From Rhodospirillaceae bacterium (lineage in GTDB: Bacteria; Pseudomonadota; Alphaproteobacteria; MPNO01; UBA2964): DNA of 64,000 nucleotides. The translations under genes were made by a program, and so were the position numbers. The notes under the pieces are model-generated. The model was not told the DNA's origin. It searched no databases and worked only from the letters and a program-made list of their open reading frames with translations. The DNA lies in the NCBI GenBank assembly GCA_002720855.1, contig PBIN01000003.1:1-64000 (forward strand), written 5' to 3'. Shown in pieces: positions 15,580 to 23,649 of this stretch; the stretch's first letter is position 1, and every line of letters begins with the position of its first letter.

Positions 15580-16770
15580 CTAATCCTTAATAGCGGCGAC
15601 GACGCCCGCACCGACGGTCCGCCCGCCTTCGCGGATCGCAAACCGCAGCCCGTCATCCATGGCAATCGGCTGGATCAACGTCACCTCCATCGTGATGTTG
15701 TCACCAGGCATTACCATCTCTGTCCCAGAAGGAAGCTCCACAGAGCCCGTTACATCGGTCGTGCGGAAGTAAAACTGCGGACGATAGTTCGAGAAAAACG
15801 GCGTATGACGCCCTCCTTCCTCTTTCGTCAGAATATAAGCTTCCGCCGTAAACTGCGTATGCGGCGTAATCGATCCAGGCTGTGCCAGAACCTGTCCACG
15901 CTCAACCTCCTCACGGTCAACACCACGCAGAAGACAACCAACATTGTCTCCAGCCTCGCCACTGTCCAGAAGCTTACGGAACATCTCAACGCCCGTAACA
16001 ACCGTCTTCTCCGTGTCCTTCAACCCGACAATCTCAACTTCATCGCCAACATTGACAACACCACGCTCAACACGACCCGTAACAACCGTGCCACGGCCCG
16101 AAATCGAGAATACATCCTCAATCGGCATCAAAAACGGCAGATCCTTCGGACGGTCAGGCTGCGGAATGTAATCATCAACCGCCGCCATCAACTCCATAAT
16201 CGCATCTTTACCCGTCGCCGCATCGCCATCTTCCAAAGCACCCAGAGCCGTACCGGAGATAATCGGAATATCATCACCCGGAAACTCATAAGAACTCAGA
16301 AGCTCACGGATCTCCAACTCAACAAGCTCAAGCAGCTCAGGATCGTCAACCTGATCAACCTTGTTCATGAAAACAACAATCGCAGGAACACCAACCTGAC
16401 GCGCCAGAAGAATATGCTCGCGGGTCTGCGGCATCGGGCCATCAGCGGCGCTTACAACCAGAATGGCACCATCCATCTGCGCTGCACCCGTGATCATGTT
16501 CTTCACATAGTCCGCATGGCCGGGGCAGTCCACATGCGCGTAGTGACGGCCTTCCGTCTCATACTCAACATGCGCCGTCGCGATCGTAATACCACGCTCC
16601 TTCTCCTCAGGAGCCTTGTCAATCTGGTCATACGCCGTGAAATCAGCGCCGCCACCTTCTGCTAAAACCTTCGTGATCGCTGCCGTCAACGTCGTCTTGC
16701 CATGGTCAACATGACCAATCGTGCCAATATTACAATGCGGCTTCGTGCGCTCAAACTTCTCCTTAGCCAT
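15580..16770 (-). CDS. tuf: Elongation factor Tu (complete copy)
   Basis: This GTPase delivers aminoacyl-tRNA to the ribosome. It has the full 396-residue length. Motifs are [15 protein letters not shown] (G1), [15 protein letters not shown] (G3) and NKVDQVDD (G4), and the C-terminal domain ends [15 protein letters not shown]. It lies downstream of tRNA-Tyr and tRNA-Gly and upstream of tRNA-Trp/secE, the tufB arrangement. Its first 119 bases match the window-edge tuf copy exactly. Confidence 0.99.
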   Translation of the reverse strand: MAKEKFERTKPHCNIGTIGHVDHGKTTLTAAITKVLAEGGGADFTAYDQIDKAPEEKERGITIATAHVEYETEGRHYAHVDCPGHADYVKNMITGAAQMDGAILVVSAADGPMPQTREHILLARQVGVPAIVVFMNKVDQVDDPELLELVELEIRELLSSYEFPGDDIPIISGTALGALEDGDAATGKDAIMELMAAVDDYIPQPDRPKDLPFLMPIEDVFSISGRGTVVTGRVERGVVNVGDEVEIVGLKDTEKTVVTGVEMFRKLLDSGEAGDNVGCLLRGVDREEVERGQVLAQPGSITPHTQFTAEAYILTKEEGGRHTPFFSNYRPQFYFRTTDVTGSVELPSGTEMVMPGDNITMEVTLIQPIAMDDGLRFAIREGGRTVGAGVVAAIKD

Positions 16771-16859
16771 CGTATTTTCCCTTTTATATCTGGGCCGTCA
16801 TGCCTTCGTTAAATCATTACGGTGAACGGAAATTTCAAGAACTAAGCTAACTCCAAGGC

Positions 16860-16933
16860 TGGAGCGGGCGGAGGGAATCGAACCCTCATAACCAGCTTGG
16901 AAGGCTGGGGCTCTACCATTGAGCTACGCCCGC
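16860..16933 (-). tRNA. tRNA-Gly (UCC anticodon)
   Basis: A 74-base cloverleaf begins GCGGGCGTAGCTCAATGG and has a five-pair anticodon stem CCAGC/GCTGG around the loop CTTCCAA, giving anticodon TCC for glycine. CCA is encoded at the 3' end. It lies 89 bases upstream of tuf and 117 bases downstream of tRNA-Tyr, all in the same direction, so it is probably cotranscribed with tuf. Confidence 0.97.
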
Positions 16934-17050
16934 GCAATAAGCCAGTGCTGTTCAATCAAAATCTGTTCGTCCAAAACCTCTGTTCAAAAAACCTATCAAA
17001 CCCTTACAAACCAACGTTTTTCTGTCCTTATATACCTCTACCAATCGGAA

Positions 17051-17136
17051 TGGTGGAGGGGGTTGGATTCGAACCAACGTAGGCGTAAGCCAACGGGTTT
17101 ACAGCCCGTCCCCTTTAGCCACTCGGGCACCCCTCC
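17051..17136 (-). tRNA. tRNA-Tyr (GUA anticodon)
   Basis: An 86-base class II tRNA begins GGAGGGGTGCCCGAGTGG. It has the anticodon loop CTGTAAA between ACGGG and CCCGT, a long variable arm (GGCTTACGCC), and an encoded 3' CCA. The anticodon GTA reads tyrosine codons. It is the first gene of the tRNA-Tyr/tRNA-Gly/tuf transcript and is preceded by a promoter. Confidence 0.97.
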
Positions 17137-17171
17137 TCGGTCCAATCCGGTCAGGTGGAAGAATTAGCGAG

Positions 17172-17201
17172 CAAATACGGGAATTTAGGTTCGTTTGTCA
17201 A
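17172..17201 (-). promoter_or_regulatory. Promoter of the tRNA-Tyr / tRNA-Gly / tuf transcript
   Basis: On the minus strand a perfect -35 TTGACA (17196-17201) is followed after 18 bases by TATTTG (17172-17177), ending 35 bases before tRNA-Tyr. It lies in the divergent spacer with rlmB. It may drive the whole long transcript down to rpoC, with extra promoters inside. The match is seen; use is inferred. Confidence 0.65.
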
Positions 17202-17332
17202 TGTCCTAAATGAGCCAAACAAAAAAGACCCCCTACCCATTGATTTACAGTAACGGGCGGGAGGTTTGCTTTACCATTCAATTGGGGCGCAATATAGAAG
17301 GGTAAAACGACAAGTGCAAGGAGAACAAAGGT

Positions 17333-18100
17333 ATGGCTGGAGGTCGTTCGCGCCGTCAAAAAAGGCCCCGGACGCCCGGAAATTCGCAGGATTTGTGGAT
17401 TTACGGTCTTCATGCCGTTTCAGCAGCACTATCAAATTCTGACAGGACGCCGCAACGGTTACTCGTTCTCAATGATAAAGTTAATGATTTCAATGAGATA
17501 AATTCTACACTCGACATCAAACCCGAAACCGTGTCGCGTGATCAACTCGAAGCGATTTTGCCGCCAGGTGCGGTCCATCAGGGTGTCGCCGCCCTTGTAG
17601 ACCCACTCCCAAATACGACAATTGACGATCTATGTGCCAAGGCAGACAGCCGGTCAGATGCGCTTGTTATCATACTGGATCGAGTGTCTGATCCACAAAA
17701 TATCGGTGCGATCATTCGATCCGCAGCAGTTTTTGGTGCAATGGGGGTAATTGTTCAGGACCGCCATGCGCCCCAGGTTACAGGCGTTGTCGCAAAAGCA
17801 GCCTCCGGTGGACTTGAGGACGTGCCGGTAATTCGGGTCACCAACCTGTCTCGGGCTATGGAAACCCTCAAATCAGCTAATTTTTGGTGTGTCGGACTTG
17901 ATTCCGAGGCTGCAGAAAAAATCCAATCTGTTGAGCGGCAAAATCGAACGGCACTTGTACTGGGCGCAGAAGGAGCCGGTTTGCGTCGTCTGGTCCGAGA
18001 AAATTGCGATGAATTGGTAAAAATTGAAGGTTCAGGAGCCATAACCAGTTTAAATGTTTCAAATGCCGCAGCGGTGGCCCTATTTGCCCTCAGCCGATGA
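17333..18100 (+). CDS. rlmB: 23S rRNA 2'-O-ribose methyltransferase, TrmH/SpoU family (RlmB-like)
   Basis: RlmB methylates a conserved guanosine ribose in 23S rRNA. The 255-residue protein has a basic N terminus, then a substrate-binding domain starting LWIYGLHAVSAAL. The C-terminal SPOUT domain has all three motifs: NIGAIIRSAAVFGA, LVLGAEGAGLRRL and GAITSLNVSNAAAVALF. A GGAG ribosome site lies 11 bases before the ATG. The last codon overlaps the start of the next gene by 4 bases (ATGA), implying coupled translation. Confidence 0.93.
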   Translation: MAGGRSRRQKRPRTPGNSQDLWIYGLHAVSAALSNSDRTPQRLLVLNDKVNDFNEINSTLDIKPETVSRDQLEAILPPGAVHQGVAALVDPLPNTTIDDLCAKADSRSDALVIILDRVSDPQNIGAIIRSAAVFGAMGVIVQDRHAPQVTGVVAKAASGGLEDVPVIRVTNLSRAMETLKSANFWCVGLDSEAAEKIQSVERQNRTALVLGAEGAGLRRLVRENCDELVKIEGSGAITSLNVSNAAAVALFALSR

Positions 18101-19587
18101 AATCTGACGAAAGATTTCTCCAACTGCTTCAGGAGTTCGAAACGACTGTAAATCAATCAGGGTTGGCAAGGAGTACATCCGGCAATCAAATTCTGACGGC
18201 TCTGAAGTTTATTAGAGCAGGTGAATTCGAAGACGCGACCAAGGCAATCGGAGAAACAACGGGGAACTCCCCCACTGCCGCGTTCGTGCTGCAGGGCGTT
18301 GTCGCAGGAAAACGACAAGAGCTGAAACAAAGTGAAGCCAAGTTTTTAGCCGCCGTTGATGCGCCGGAACCCGCATTTGACGTTCTCTGCCTCAACGGCG
18401 ATTTCGCGAGGCACTTCGGACACTATGAAACCGCAATAAAGTCGTTTGATCGCGCGATTGAAGTCGCACCACACGCTAGTCACGCTCATCTGCGTCGTGG
18501 AAAAACCTATTCGGAAGCGGGCGATGTTTCAGCCGCTATTGACGATTTACTTCGCGCGACATTGTTACAACCCAATTTTGTGGACGCCCATATTGCGCTG
18601 GGCGATGAATATCGCTCAGCCAATATGACGGATGCGGCTGCCAAGTGTTACGAAGCGGCGTTGAAGCTTGATCCACAAAACGCTGCGGCCCGCACCGGGC
18701 TGGATCTAACCCTCGCTCTTGTCCTGCCGCAATGGCACAGCGCCATGCTGAATGATGAGCTTAGAAACCGGGCGTTTGATACTGCCATTGCTGCGGCGGT
18801 CACCCCTGACTCAATGGTTCTCGATATTGGAACAGGCACTGGTCTACTGGCGATGATGGCCGCACGGGCCGGCGCCAAAAAAGTCTTAGGCTGTGAGTCC
18901 ATTGGCATGTTGGCAAAGACCGCAAAGGAAATTGTAAATCGAAACGGTTTCGACGATCGTATTTCAATTGTTCACAAAAGATCACAGGATTTGAGTTTGG
19001 GAGAAGATTTGGATGCGCCGGCCGATATTCTGATCGCTGAACTTGTAGATGTCGGACTCCTTGGCGAAAACATTCTCCCAATCGTAACCGACACTCTAAA
19101 CCGGCTATGCAAACCAGGCGCCACTATCATTCCATGTGGTGCGTCCATTTTCGCTGCTCCGATTGAAAGCGAAGAATTGGCACGAGAGCGGCAAGTCAGC
19201 CAAGCGTCCGGTTTTGAAATATCACCGTTCAATTCGCTCCGCCCCAATATTTATCTTCAAACGAATCTGTCGAAATACGATTGGCGATTGCTCAGCAATC
19301 CTGTGGAAGTTTTCACATTTGATTTTTCGTGTCCCGAGCCTAAGACGCGTCAGACTGAGATTCGCCTGGTGCCGCATACAGACGGGCTGGCGCACGGCAT
19401 CGCGTTTTGGTTTGACCTCCATTTAAATGCGGAGATCAGTATATCTACATCACCAAGTGAGGCTCCGACGCATTGGCATCAAGCCGTTTATACACAGTCA
19501 GAACCTTTAGAGCTCAAGCAAAATGAGCCCGTTCGATTAATCGCCAATCACAACCAATCGAAAATTTCATTTACTCTGGAAAGCTGA
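18097..19587 (+). CDS. TPR-repeat protein with PRMT-like methyltransferase domain
   Basis: This 496-residue protein has two parts. About residues 95-210 form TPR helices (for example SFDRAIEVAPHASHAHLRRG and CYEAALKLDPQNAAARTGLD). Residues from about 215 form a SAM methyltransferase domain with VLDIGTGTG (about 241), the acidic post-I end GCES, and AELVDVGLLGE (about 313). That last motif resembles the double-Glu loop of the PRMT7/PRMT9 branch of protein arginine methyltransferases. A leading QWHSAMLNDELRNRAF segment before motif I also suits that branch. The C-terminal beta-rich part follows. It overlaps rlmB by 4 bases. PRMT-type activity and the target are inferred; a non-protein substrate is possible. 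Confidence 0.7.
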   Translation: MKSDERFLQLLQEFETTVNQSGLARSTSGNQILTALKFIRAGEFEDATKAIGETTGNSPTAAFVLQGVVAGKRQELKQSEAKFLAAVDAPEPAFDVLCLNGDFARHFGHYETAIKSFDRAIEVAPHASHAHLRRGKTYSEAGDVSAAIDDLLRATLLQPNFVDAHIALGDEYRSANMTDAAAKCYEAALKLDPQNAAARTGLDLTLALVLPQWHSAMLNDELRNRAFDTAIAAAVTPDSMVLDIGTGTGLLAMMAARAGAKKVLGCESIGMLAKTAKEIVNRNGFDDRISIVHKRSQDLSLGEDLDAPADILIAELVDVGLLGENILPIVTDTLNRLCKPGATIIPCGASIFAAPIESEELARERQVSQASGFEISPFNSLRPNIYLQTNLSKYDWRLLSNPVEVFTFDFSCPEPKTRQTEIRLVPHTDGLAHGIAFWFDLHLNAEISISTSPSEAPTHWHQAVYTQSEPLELKQNEPVRLIANHNQSKISFTLES

Positions 19588-19595
19588 GCTGGCCT

Positions 19596-20648
19596 CTAAT
19601 CCGCAAATGCCGGAGCAATTTCTTCGGTAAAGCGGTGCATCTGCTCTTTCACCATTTCATGCGGCTTGCGGCCAATATTAAAGTAGAGGATGACTTCGTC
19701 GATGCCCGCCGCCTCGATGTTTTTCAAGCTATCTATAATCTTCGCCGGCGATCCGATGAGGATAGAGCGGTCCGAGAGATCTTCCTTCTTCGTATTACGC
19801 AAAATCTCGTTGATCTTCATAAAGTAGTGCATCGTTGGTGGCATTTTGCTCGGGTCATCCGGGAAAGCGCGCAACACACAATTCTGAAAATAGTCGATCT
19901 GGTATTGGCGCCCTCGATCCTCCTCTTCCGGCGTATCCGCGATATAAATGAAATAGCTGCACATCGCCCGGCCGGGCGCATTGCCCTGTGCCAGCGTCGC
20001 TTCACGATATCCGTCGACCGCTTCCTTCAAACCGCCAAACACCATCGATGCCGCGAACGGTGCGTAGATGATGTTAAAGCCTTTACGGGCCGCCATTTCA
20101 ACGGACGTTTTTGAAAAGGAACCGACATAAATCGGGATCGGTTGTTGAACAGGTTTCGGCGTTATTTCCATATCGTCGATATGGTAGTGCGCGCCATGAT
20201 GAGACCAGACACCAGGGTCGGTCCAGGCTTTGTGGACCACGTCGAGACCTTCCTCAAAAACCTCGGCAGATGTCATAAAATCGGCACCGAAAGGGTCATA
20301 TTCCGCGCGGTCGTATCCCCGCCCACAGGCATAATCGACACGCCCGCCAGACAGCAAATCCAGTGTCGCCCACATTTCTGCAACATGGATTGGGTGATGG
20401 ATCGGCAAGACATTAACCGCTGGCGCGAGGCGTATGTTTTTGGTTTCAGGAATGATGCTCGCCAATAAAATATCAGGTCGGGAATTAACGCCCAGCCGGT
20501 CGAAATGATGTTCGCCGATCCAGGCTGAATGATATCCCAGCTGATCGGCGAGGATTGCCTGCTCCCGAATTTCCAAAACGAATTGAGAGGCTGTTCGCGG
20601 GTTGTCCGGGTAGTGATTGTCTGAAAGCGTGAAATAGCCGAACTTCAA
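19596..20648 (-). CDS. LLM-class flavin-dependent monooxygenase (luciferase-like)
   Basis: The 350-residue protein fits the bacterial luciferase-like family, which uses reduced FMN and oxygen. Typical stretches are WIGEHHFDRLGV near residue 43, LAPAVNVLPIHHPIHVAEMW near 92, the loop GRVDYACGRGYDRAEYDPFG, and PIPIYVGSFSKTSVEMAARK. It ends 8 bases from the convergent TPR-methyltransferase gene. It is upstream of nothing on its strand within 100 bases, so it may be a single-gene unit. The substrate cannot be assigned; alkane, nitrogen-compound or sulfonate oxidation are family options. Confidence 0.85.
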   Translation of the reverse strand: MKFGYFTLSDNHYPDNPRTASQFVLEIREQAILADQLGYHSAWIGEHHFDRLGVNSRPDILLASIIPETKNIRLAPAVNVLPIHHPIHVAEMWATLDLLSGGRVDYACGRGYDRAEYDPFGADFMTSAEVFEEGLDVVHKAWTDPGVWSHHGAHYHIDDMEITPKPVQQPIPIYVGSFSKTSVEMAARKGFNIIYAPFAASMVFGGLKEAVDGYREATLAQGNAPGRAMCSYFIYIADTPEEEDRGRQYQIDYFQNCVLRAFPDDPSKMPPTMHYFMKINEILRNTKKEDLSDRSILIGSPAKIIDSLKNIEAAGIDEVILYFNIGRKPHEMVKEQMHRFTEEIAPAFAD

Positions 20649-20706
20649 AATTATTCCCCCTGCAGTTACGCGAGTACCGTTCTAGTTAAGACACACACAA
20701 ATGAAA

Positions 20707-20728
20707 AGGGCGGCACCAAAGCCGCCCT
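20707..20728 (-). terminator. Rho-independent terminator after the cupin gene
   Basis: A perfect 8-base stem AGGGCGGC/GCCGCCCT with a 6-base loop lies 21 bases after the stop codon of the CDO-like gene. On the minus strand it is followed by TTTCATTTG. It separates that operon from the downstream luciferase-like gene. Confidence 0.8.
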
Positions 20729-20749
20729 ATGATATTTAAGTTTCCGTCC

Positions 20750-21352
20750 TTACGCCAAAGAGTAGGGAACCTGTTCGGGTCCCTTGATCATCACGCGACT
20801 GCCATCTTCTAGATAACGATACTGTTCGAAGGTACCCGACCTTTTAGATCGGACGATCACGGCGATGGATTTTTCGTCACCGGCATATTCCGAATGAATT
20901 AGCCAGGGCTTGACGACATCGACTTGCCCCGGCCCGCAATATTCTGAATGGCTTTCACTGGTTTTAATCTTACCGTCCGATTGTTCTTCAGCGTCAAAAT
21001 GAACAATCCGTTCTTCGCCGGAAAGAACACCATAAATTGTCCAGGCGGAACCATGGTCATGAACCATTGCGGAACCGCCAGGATTTTTGATCAGCGCATT
21101 AATGACAAAGCCGTAATCAGGATCTTCATAGAAAAGTAAATTCTGAACGCGATCTGTCTTCGGATTAAAACCCGTAACCGGCCAATCTTTTGCATGTTCC
21201 TTGACGTCTGGATCGGCAATGAGCTCTGTCAGAAGTTCGCGGCAAATCTCCCAGCGCTCTGGCTCGGGGATGCCATCGGCGAATACCTTGCGCATATCCT
21301 CTATGAACTTTTCAACAGCGGGTAACATTGGACGTGTCATTCCGTCGGGCAT
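20750..21352 (-). CDS. Cysteine-dioxygenase-like cupin
   Basis: This 200-residue cupin has the metal-binding set HDHGSAWTIYGVLSGEERI (two His, one Glu) and a later H in VVKPWLIHSEY, as in thiol dioxygenases of the CDO/MDO type. These enzymes oxidize small thiols with mononuclear iron; the true substrate here is unknown. Its ATG directly follows the TGA of the PhyH gene (TGA-ATG), so the two are probably one transcript. A homologous cupin occurs at 40263-40769. It ends at a strong terminator. Confidence 0.72.
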   Translation of the reverse strand: MPDGMTRPMLPAVEKFIEDMRKVFADGIPEPERWEICRELLTELIADPDVKEHAKDWPVTGFNPKTDRVQNLLFYEDPDYGFVINALIKNPGGSAMVHDHGSAWTIYGVLSGEERIVHFDAEEQSDGKIKTSESHSEYCGPGQVDVVKPWLIHSEYAGDEKSIAVIVRSKRSGTFEQYRYLEDGSRVMIKGPEQVPYSLA

Positions 21353-22168
21353 TCACCCCTCCCTCGACCGGCCGATAAACCGGTTGCGGATTTCAATCAT
21401 CTCCTTCGCCGCCGCGGCGTCGTAGTCGAGTTCGGCCATCTTTTCATTTTCCCAATGTCCATACTCATCAACGCCACGCACCAATGCAGCGAACGGCTTT
21501 TCTCCTTCAGCATACTTTGTCTGACGGCATTGGGTGGAACAGTAGTGTATCGACATTCCTATCCGGCGATCATCCGACAAATTTGGCTCTGAGGAGTGAA
21601 CAGTCTTTTCGTGATGAATTGAAAACTGCCCGGGCTCCAGCGGCATAAAAGTCGCTTCTGACGCGTCCACGTCTTTGGTTGTCTGGCCGCGCGACAAAAT
21701 ATTATCTGCAGTCGGCGTATTCTCAAACTCGGTTTCTTCTAAATGCGACCCTGGAATACACTTGATGCAACCGGTTGTCGGATTCGCAGGTGTAAACGCC
21801 ACCCACAGCGTCAACGAATTCGCAGGTTCAACGCCATAGTAATAAGTATCCGCGTGCCACGAGACAAACTTTCCACCGCCCGGATCTTTCACAAACATGC
21901 TGGAACCCCAGCACAAGATATTTGGCCCGATCAAATCTTCGACGGCGTCAAGAATTCTTTCATTGAGAACGACCTCGGACAACGTTCTGTAGGGAAGATG
22001 CGCCTTCAGGGTCAGGGCATCCTGCGCGTGATGGCCGGTCTCCTCTTCAAAATGCTCTACACACTTGCGGCATTCTGCGGCATGCTCCGCGGAAATTCCG
22101 TTCATCGGCGAAATAAATCCGTTTCGGTTGAAACTCTCCACCTGCTCCTCTGTCAGATGTTTTGTCAT
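21353..22168 (-). CDS. Phytanoyl-CoA dioxygenase family protein
   Basis: PhyH proteins are Fe(II)/2-oxoglutarate-dependent hydroxylases. The 271-residue protein shows the HxD iron motif in FVSWHADTYYYGV. The distal His and the 2-oxoglutarate Arg are plausible in SIHHEKTVHSSEPNLSDDRR. It begins the PhyH-cupin operon. Family members hydroxylate very different small molecules (fatty acyl-CoA, ectoine, phosphonates), so the substrate is open. It is divergent from the SDR gene at 22308, with a 139-base spacer. Confidence 0.85.
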   Translation of the reverse strand: MTKHLTEEQVESFNRNGFISPMNGISAEHAAECRKCVEHFEEETGHHAQDALTLKAHLPYRTLSEVVLNERILDAVEDLIGPNILCWGSSMFVKDPGGGKFVSWHADTYYYGVEPANSLTLWVAFTPANPTTGCIKCIPGSHLEETEFENTPTADNILSRGQTTKDVDASEATFMPLEPGQFSIHHEKTVHSSEPNLSDDRRIGMSIHYCSTQCRQTKYAEGEKPFAALVRGVDEYGHWENEKMAELDYDAAAAKEMIEIRNRFIGRSREG

Positions 22169-22307
22169 ATATTTGAACGTTCCTTTCAGACGGAAGTTTC
22201 ACTATATTGCACCGATTGGGACGAGAAATTCAAGTTCGCCATTGTCAATTCCAGCAAGCCCTCCTACCTTCGCCAAAATCGATTTCAGGGATAGGCGGGG
22301 ATCAAAA

Positions 22308-23150
22308 ATGACGGATCAACAACTCGACGGAAAAATTGTAGTGGTTACCGGCGCTGCCGGTGGCCTCGGCAAAGCTATGGTTGAAGCGCTTGTTGCCAAG
22401 GGTGCAAAGGTCGCGGCGGTCGATGTCGTTGCACCTCGTCTGGAAACACTCACCGACATTGAAGGCCCGGGAGAGGTGATGCCGTTGGCCGCAGATTTGC
22501 GTGACCCTGCTGCCTGCTCTGCTATCGCCACGCGTACGATCGATGCACTCGGTGGACTGCACGGCGTAGTGAATAATGCCGGCGTCGGTCTCTCGACTAT
22601 CCGTGAAAACTATTATGTCGATAACATTAAATTCTGGGACGTCCCGGAAGAACGCTGGCAGGCGATCTTCGAGGTCAACGCACGAGCGCCCTTTCTAATT
22701 TCCAAAGGCGCAATGCCTCATCTCCTGGAACAAGGTTGGGGCAGGATCGTCAACGTGACGACAAGTATGGACACAATGATCCGCCGCGGTTGGACCCCTT
22801 ACGGCCCCTCAAAAGGGGCACTTGAGGCGCAATCGGCCTGTTGGTCAAAAGACTGCGAAGGTTCGGGCGTAACGGTCAACGTTCTCGTTCCGGGCGGACC
22901 GGCGAACACAGGTATGGTTCCAGCCGCCTCGTCTCCAGACCGCGATGCCATGGTTCAGCCGGAAGTCATGAAAGCGCCCATTTGCTGGCTAATGTCGGAT
23001 GATTCTGACGGTTTTAATGGCAATCGACTAACGGGAACGGGCTGGGATAAAGGCCTTCCTGGGCATGCGGCCGCCGACAAAGCAGCAGCGCCGGCGGCGT
23101 GGCCAGGTGCCGGACAGCAAAGCGTGTGGCCTGATTTAAAACCAAACTAA
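22308..23150 (+). CDS. Short-chain dehydrogenase/reductase
   Basis: This 280-residue NAD(P)-dependent SDR has the cofactor motif VTGAAGGLGKAM near residue 15, the NNAG segment VNNAGVG, and the catalytic YGPSKGA. I start at the ATG at 22308 because the Rossmann strand begins right after it and a GGCGGGG stretch lies upstream; an in-frame upstream extension is not SDR-like. The segment between NNAG and the catalytic Ser is longer than usual (NYYVDNIKFWDVPEERW). It is convergent with the Rieske beta-subunit gene, 1 base apart, and might act on its diol product. Confidence 0.85.
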   Translation: MTDQQLDGKIVVVTGAAGGLGKAMVEALVAKGAKVAAVDVVAPRLETLTDIEGPGEVMPLAADLRDPAACSAIATRTIDALGGLHGVVNNAGVGLSTIRENYYVDNIKFWDVPEERWQAIFEVNARAPFLISKGAMPHLLEQGWGRIVNVTTSMDTMIRRGWTPYGPSKGALEAQSACWSKDCEGSGVTVNVLVPGGPANTGMVPAASSPDRDAMVQPEVMKAPICWLMSDDSDGFNGNRLTGTGWDKGLPGHAAADKAAAPAAWPGAGQQSVWPDLKPN

Positions 23151-23151
23151 T

Positions 23152-23649
23152 TTAAAGCGGGTATACGATCGAATCCGGTATTCGGTGCGTATCATAAACC
23201 ACGCGCTTTTCTTTAAATTTCAGCACGCCATCCAGCTCGACAATTATGTCATTATACTGCGCTGCCATGAGAAGCATCGTGTCGCCATCCGGCGAGGTTT
23301 GATAGATTACAACGTTGCAACGCGACCGGTATCCTTCACCGGTTTCATCAACAATCATTGGGCCGAGAACGTGGCGAATGATGCGGGGTGCAAAAACAGC
23401 CGCGTGTTGCGTTGCCGTCGCCCGGTCAATGAGCATCCCCACAGATTCGAACCGCATCACGCCAAGTTCCATTCCGCGACTGTGGTTGTCGCGTGAGACA
23501 ACGGTATAAAGGCACTTCTCCGTAAAGAATTGCGGCCAATTATCCAGCGGGCCGTCATCAATAGATGAAATATAGTCGAGTTGCAGACGCTCAATCCGGC
23601 GCAATATAGACTCATCGGTAACCGGCTGAGCCGCTTCAGTCTGGTCCAT
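23152..23649 (-). CDS. Aromatic-ring-hydroxylating dioxygenase, beta subunit
   Basis: The 165-residue protein has the SnoaL/NTF2-like beta-subunit fold of Rieske ring-hydroxylating oxygenases. Typical segments are RLQLDYISSIDDGPLDNWPQ, the YTVVSRDN strand, and a C-terminal FKEKRVVYDTHRIPDSIVYP. Its ATG overlaps the stop codon of the alpha-subunit gene by one base (TAATG), a strong sign of coupled translation and complex formation. Confidence 0.88.
   Translation of the reverse strand: MDQTEAAQPVTDESILRRIERLQLDYISSIDDGPLDNWPQFFTEKCLYTVVSRDNHSRGMELGVMRFESVGMLIDRATATQHAAVFAPRIIRHVLGPMIVDETGEGYRSRCNVVIYQTSPDGDTMLLMAAQYNDIIVELDGVLKFKEKRVVYDTHRIPDSIVYPL

Noticed and set aside
15805-16665. Plus-strand frame of about 290 codons inside tuf
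   Set aside because: Composition is a mirror of tuf codon use (Asn, Arg, Thr rich); no domain is seen.
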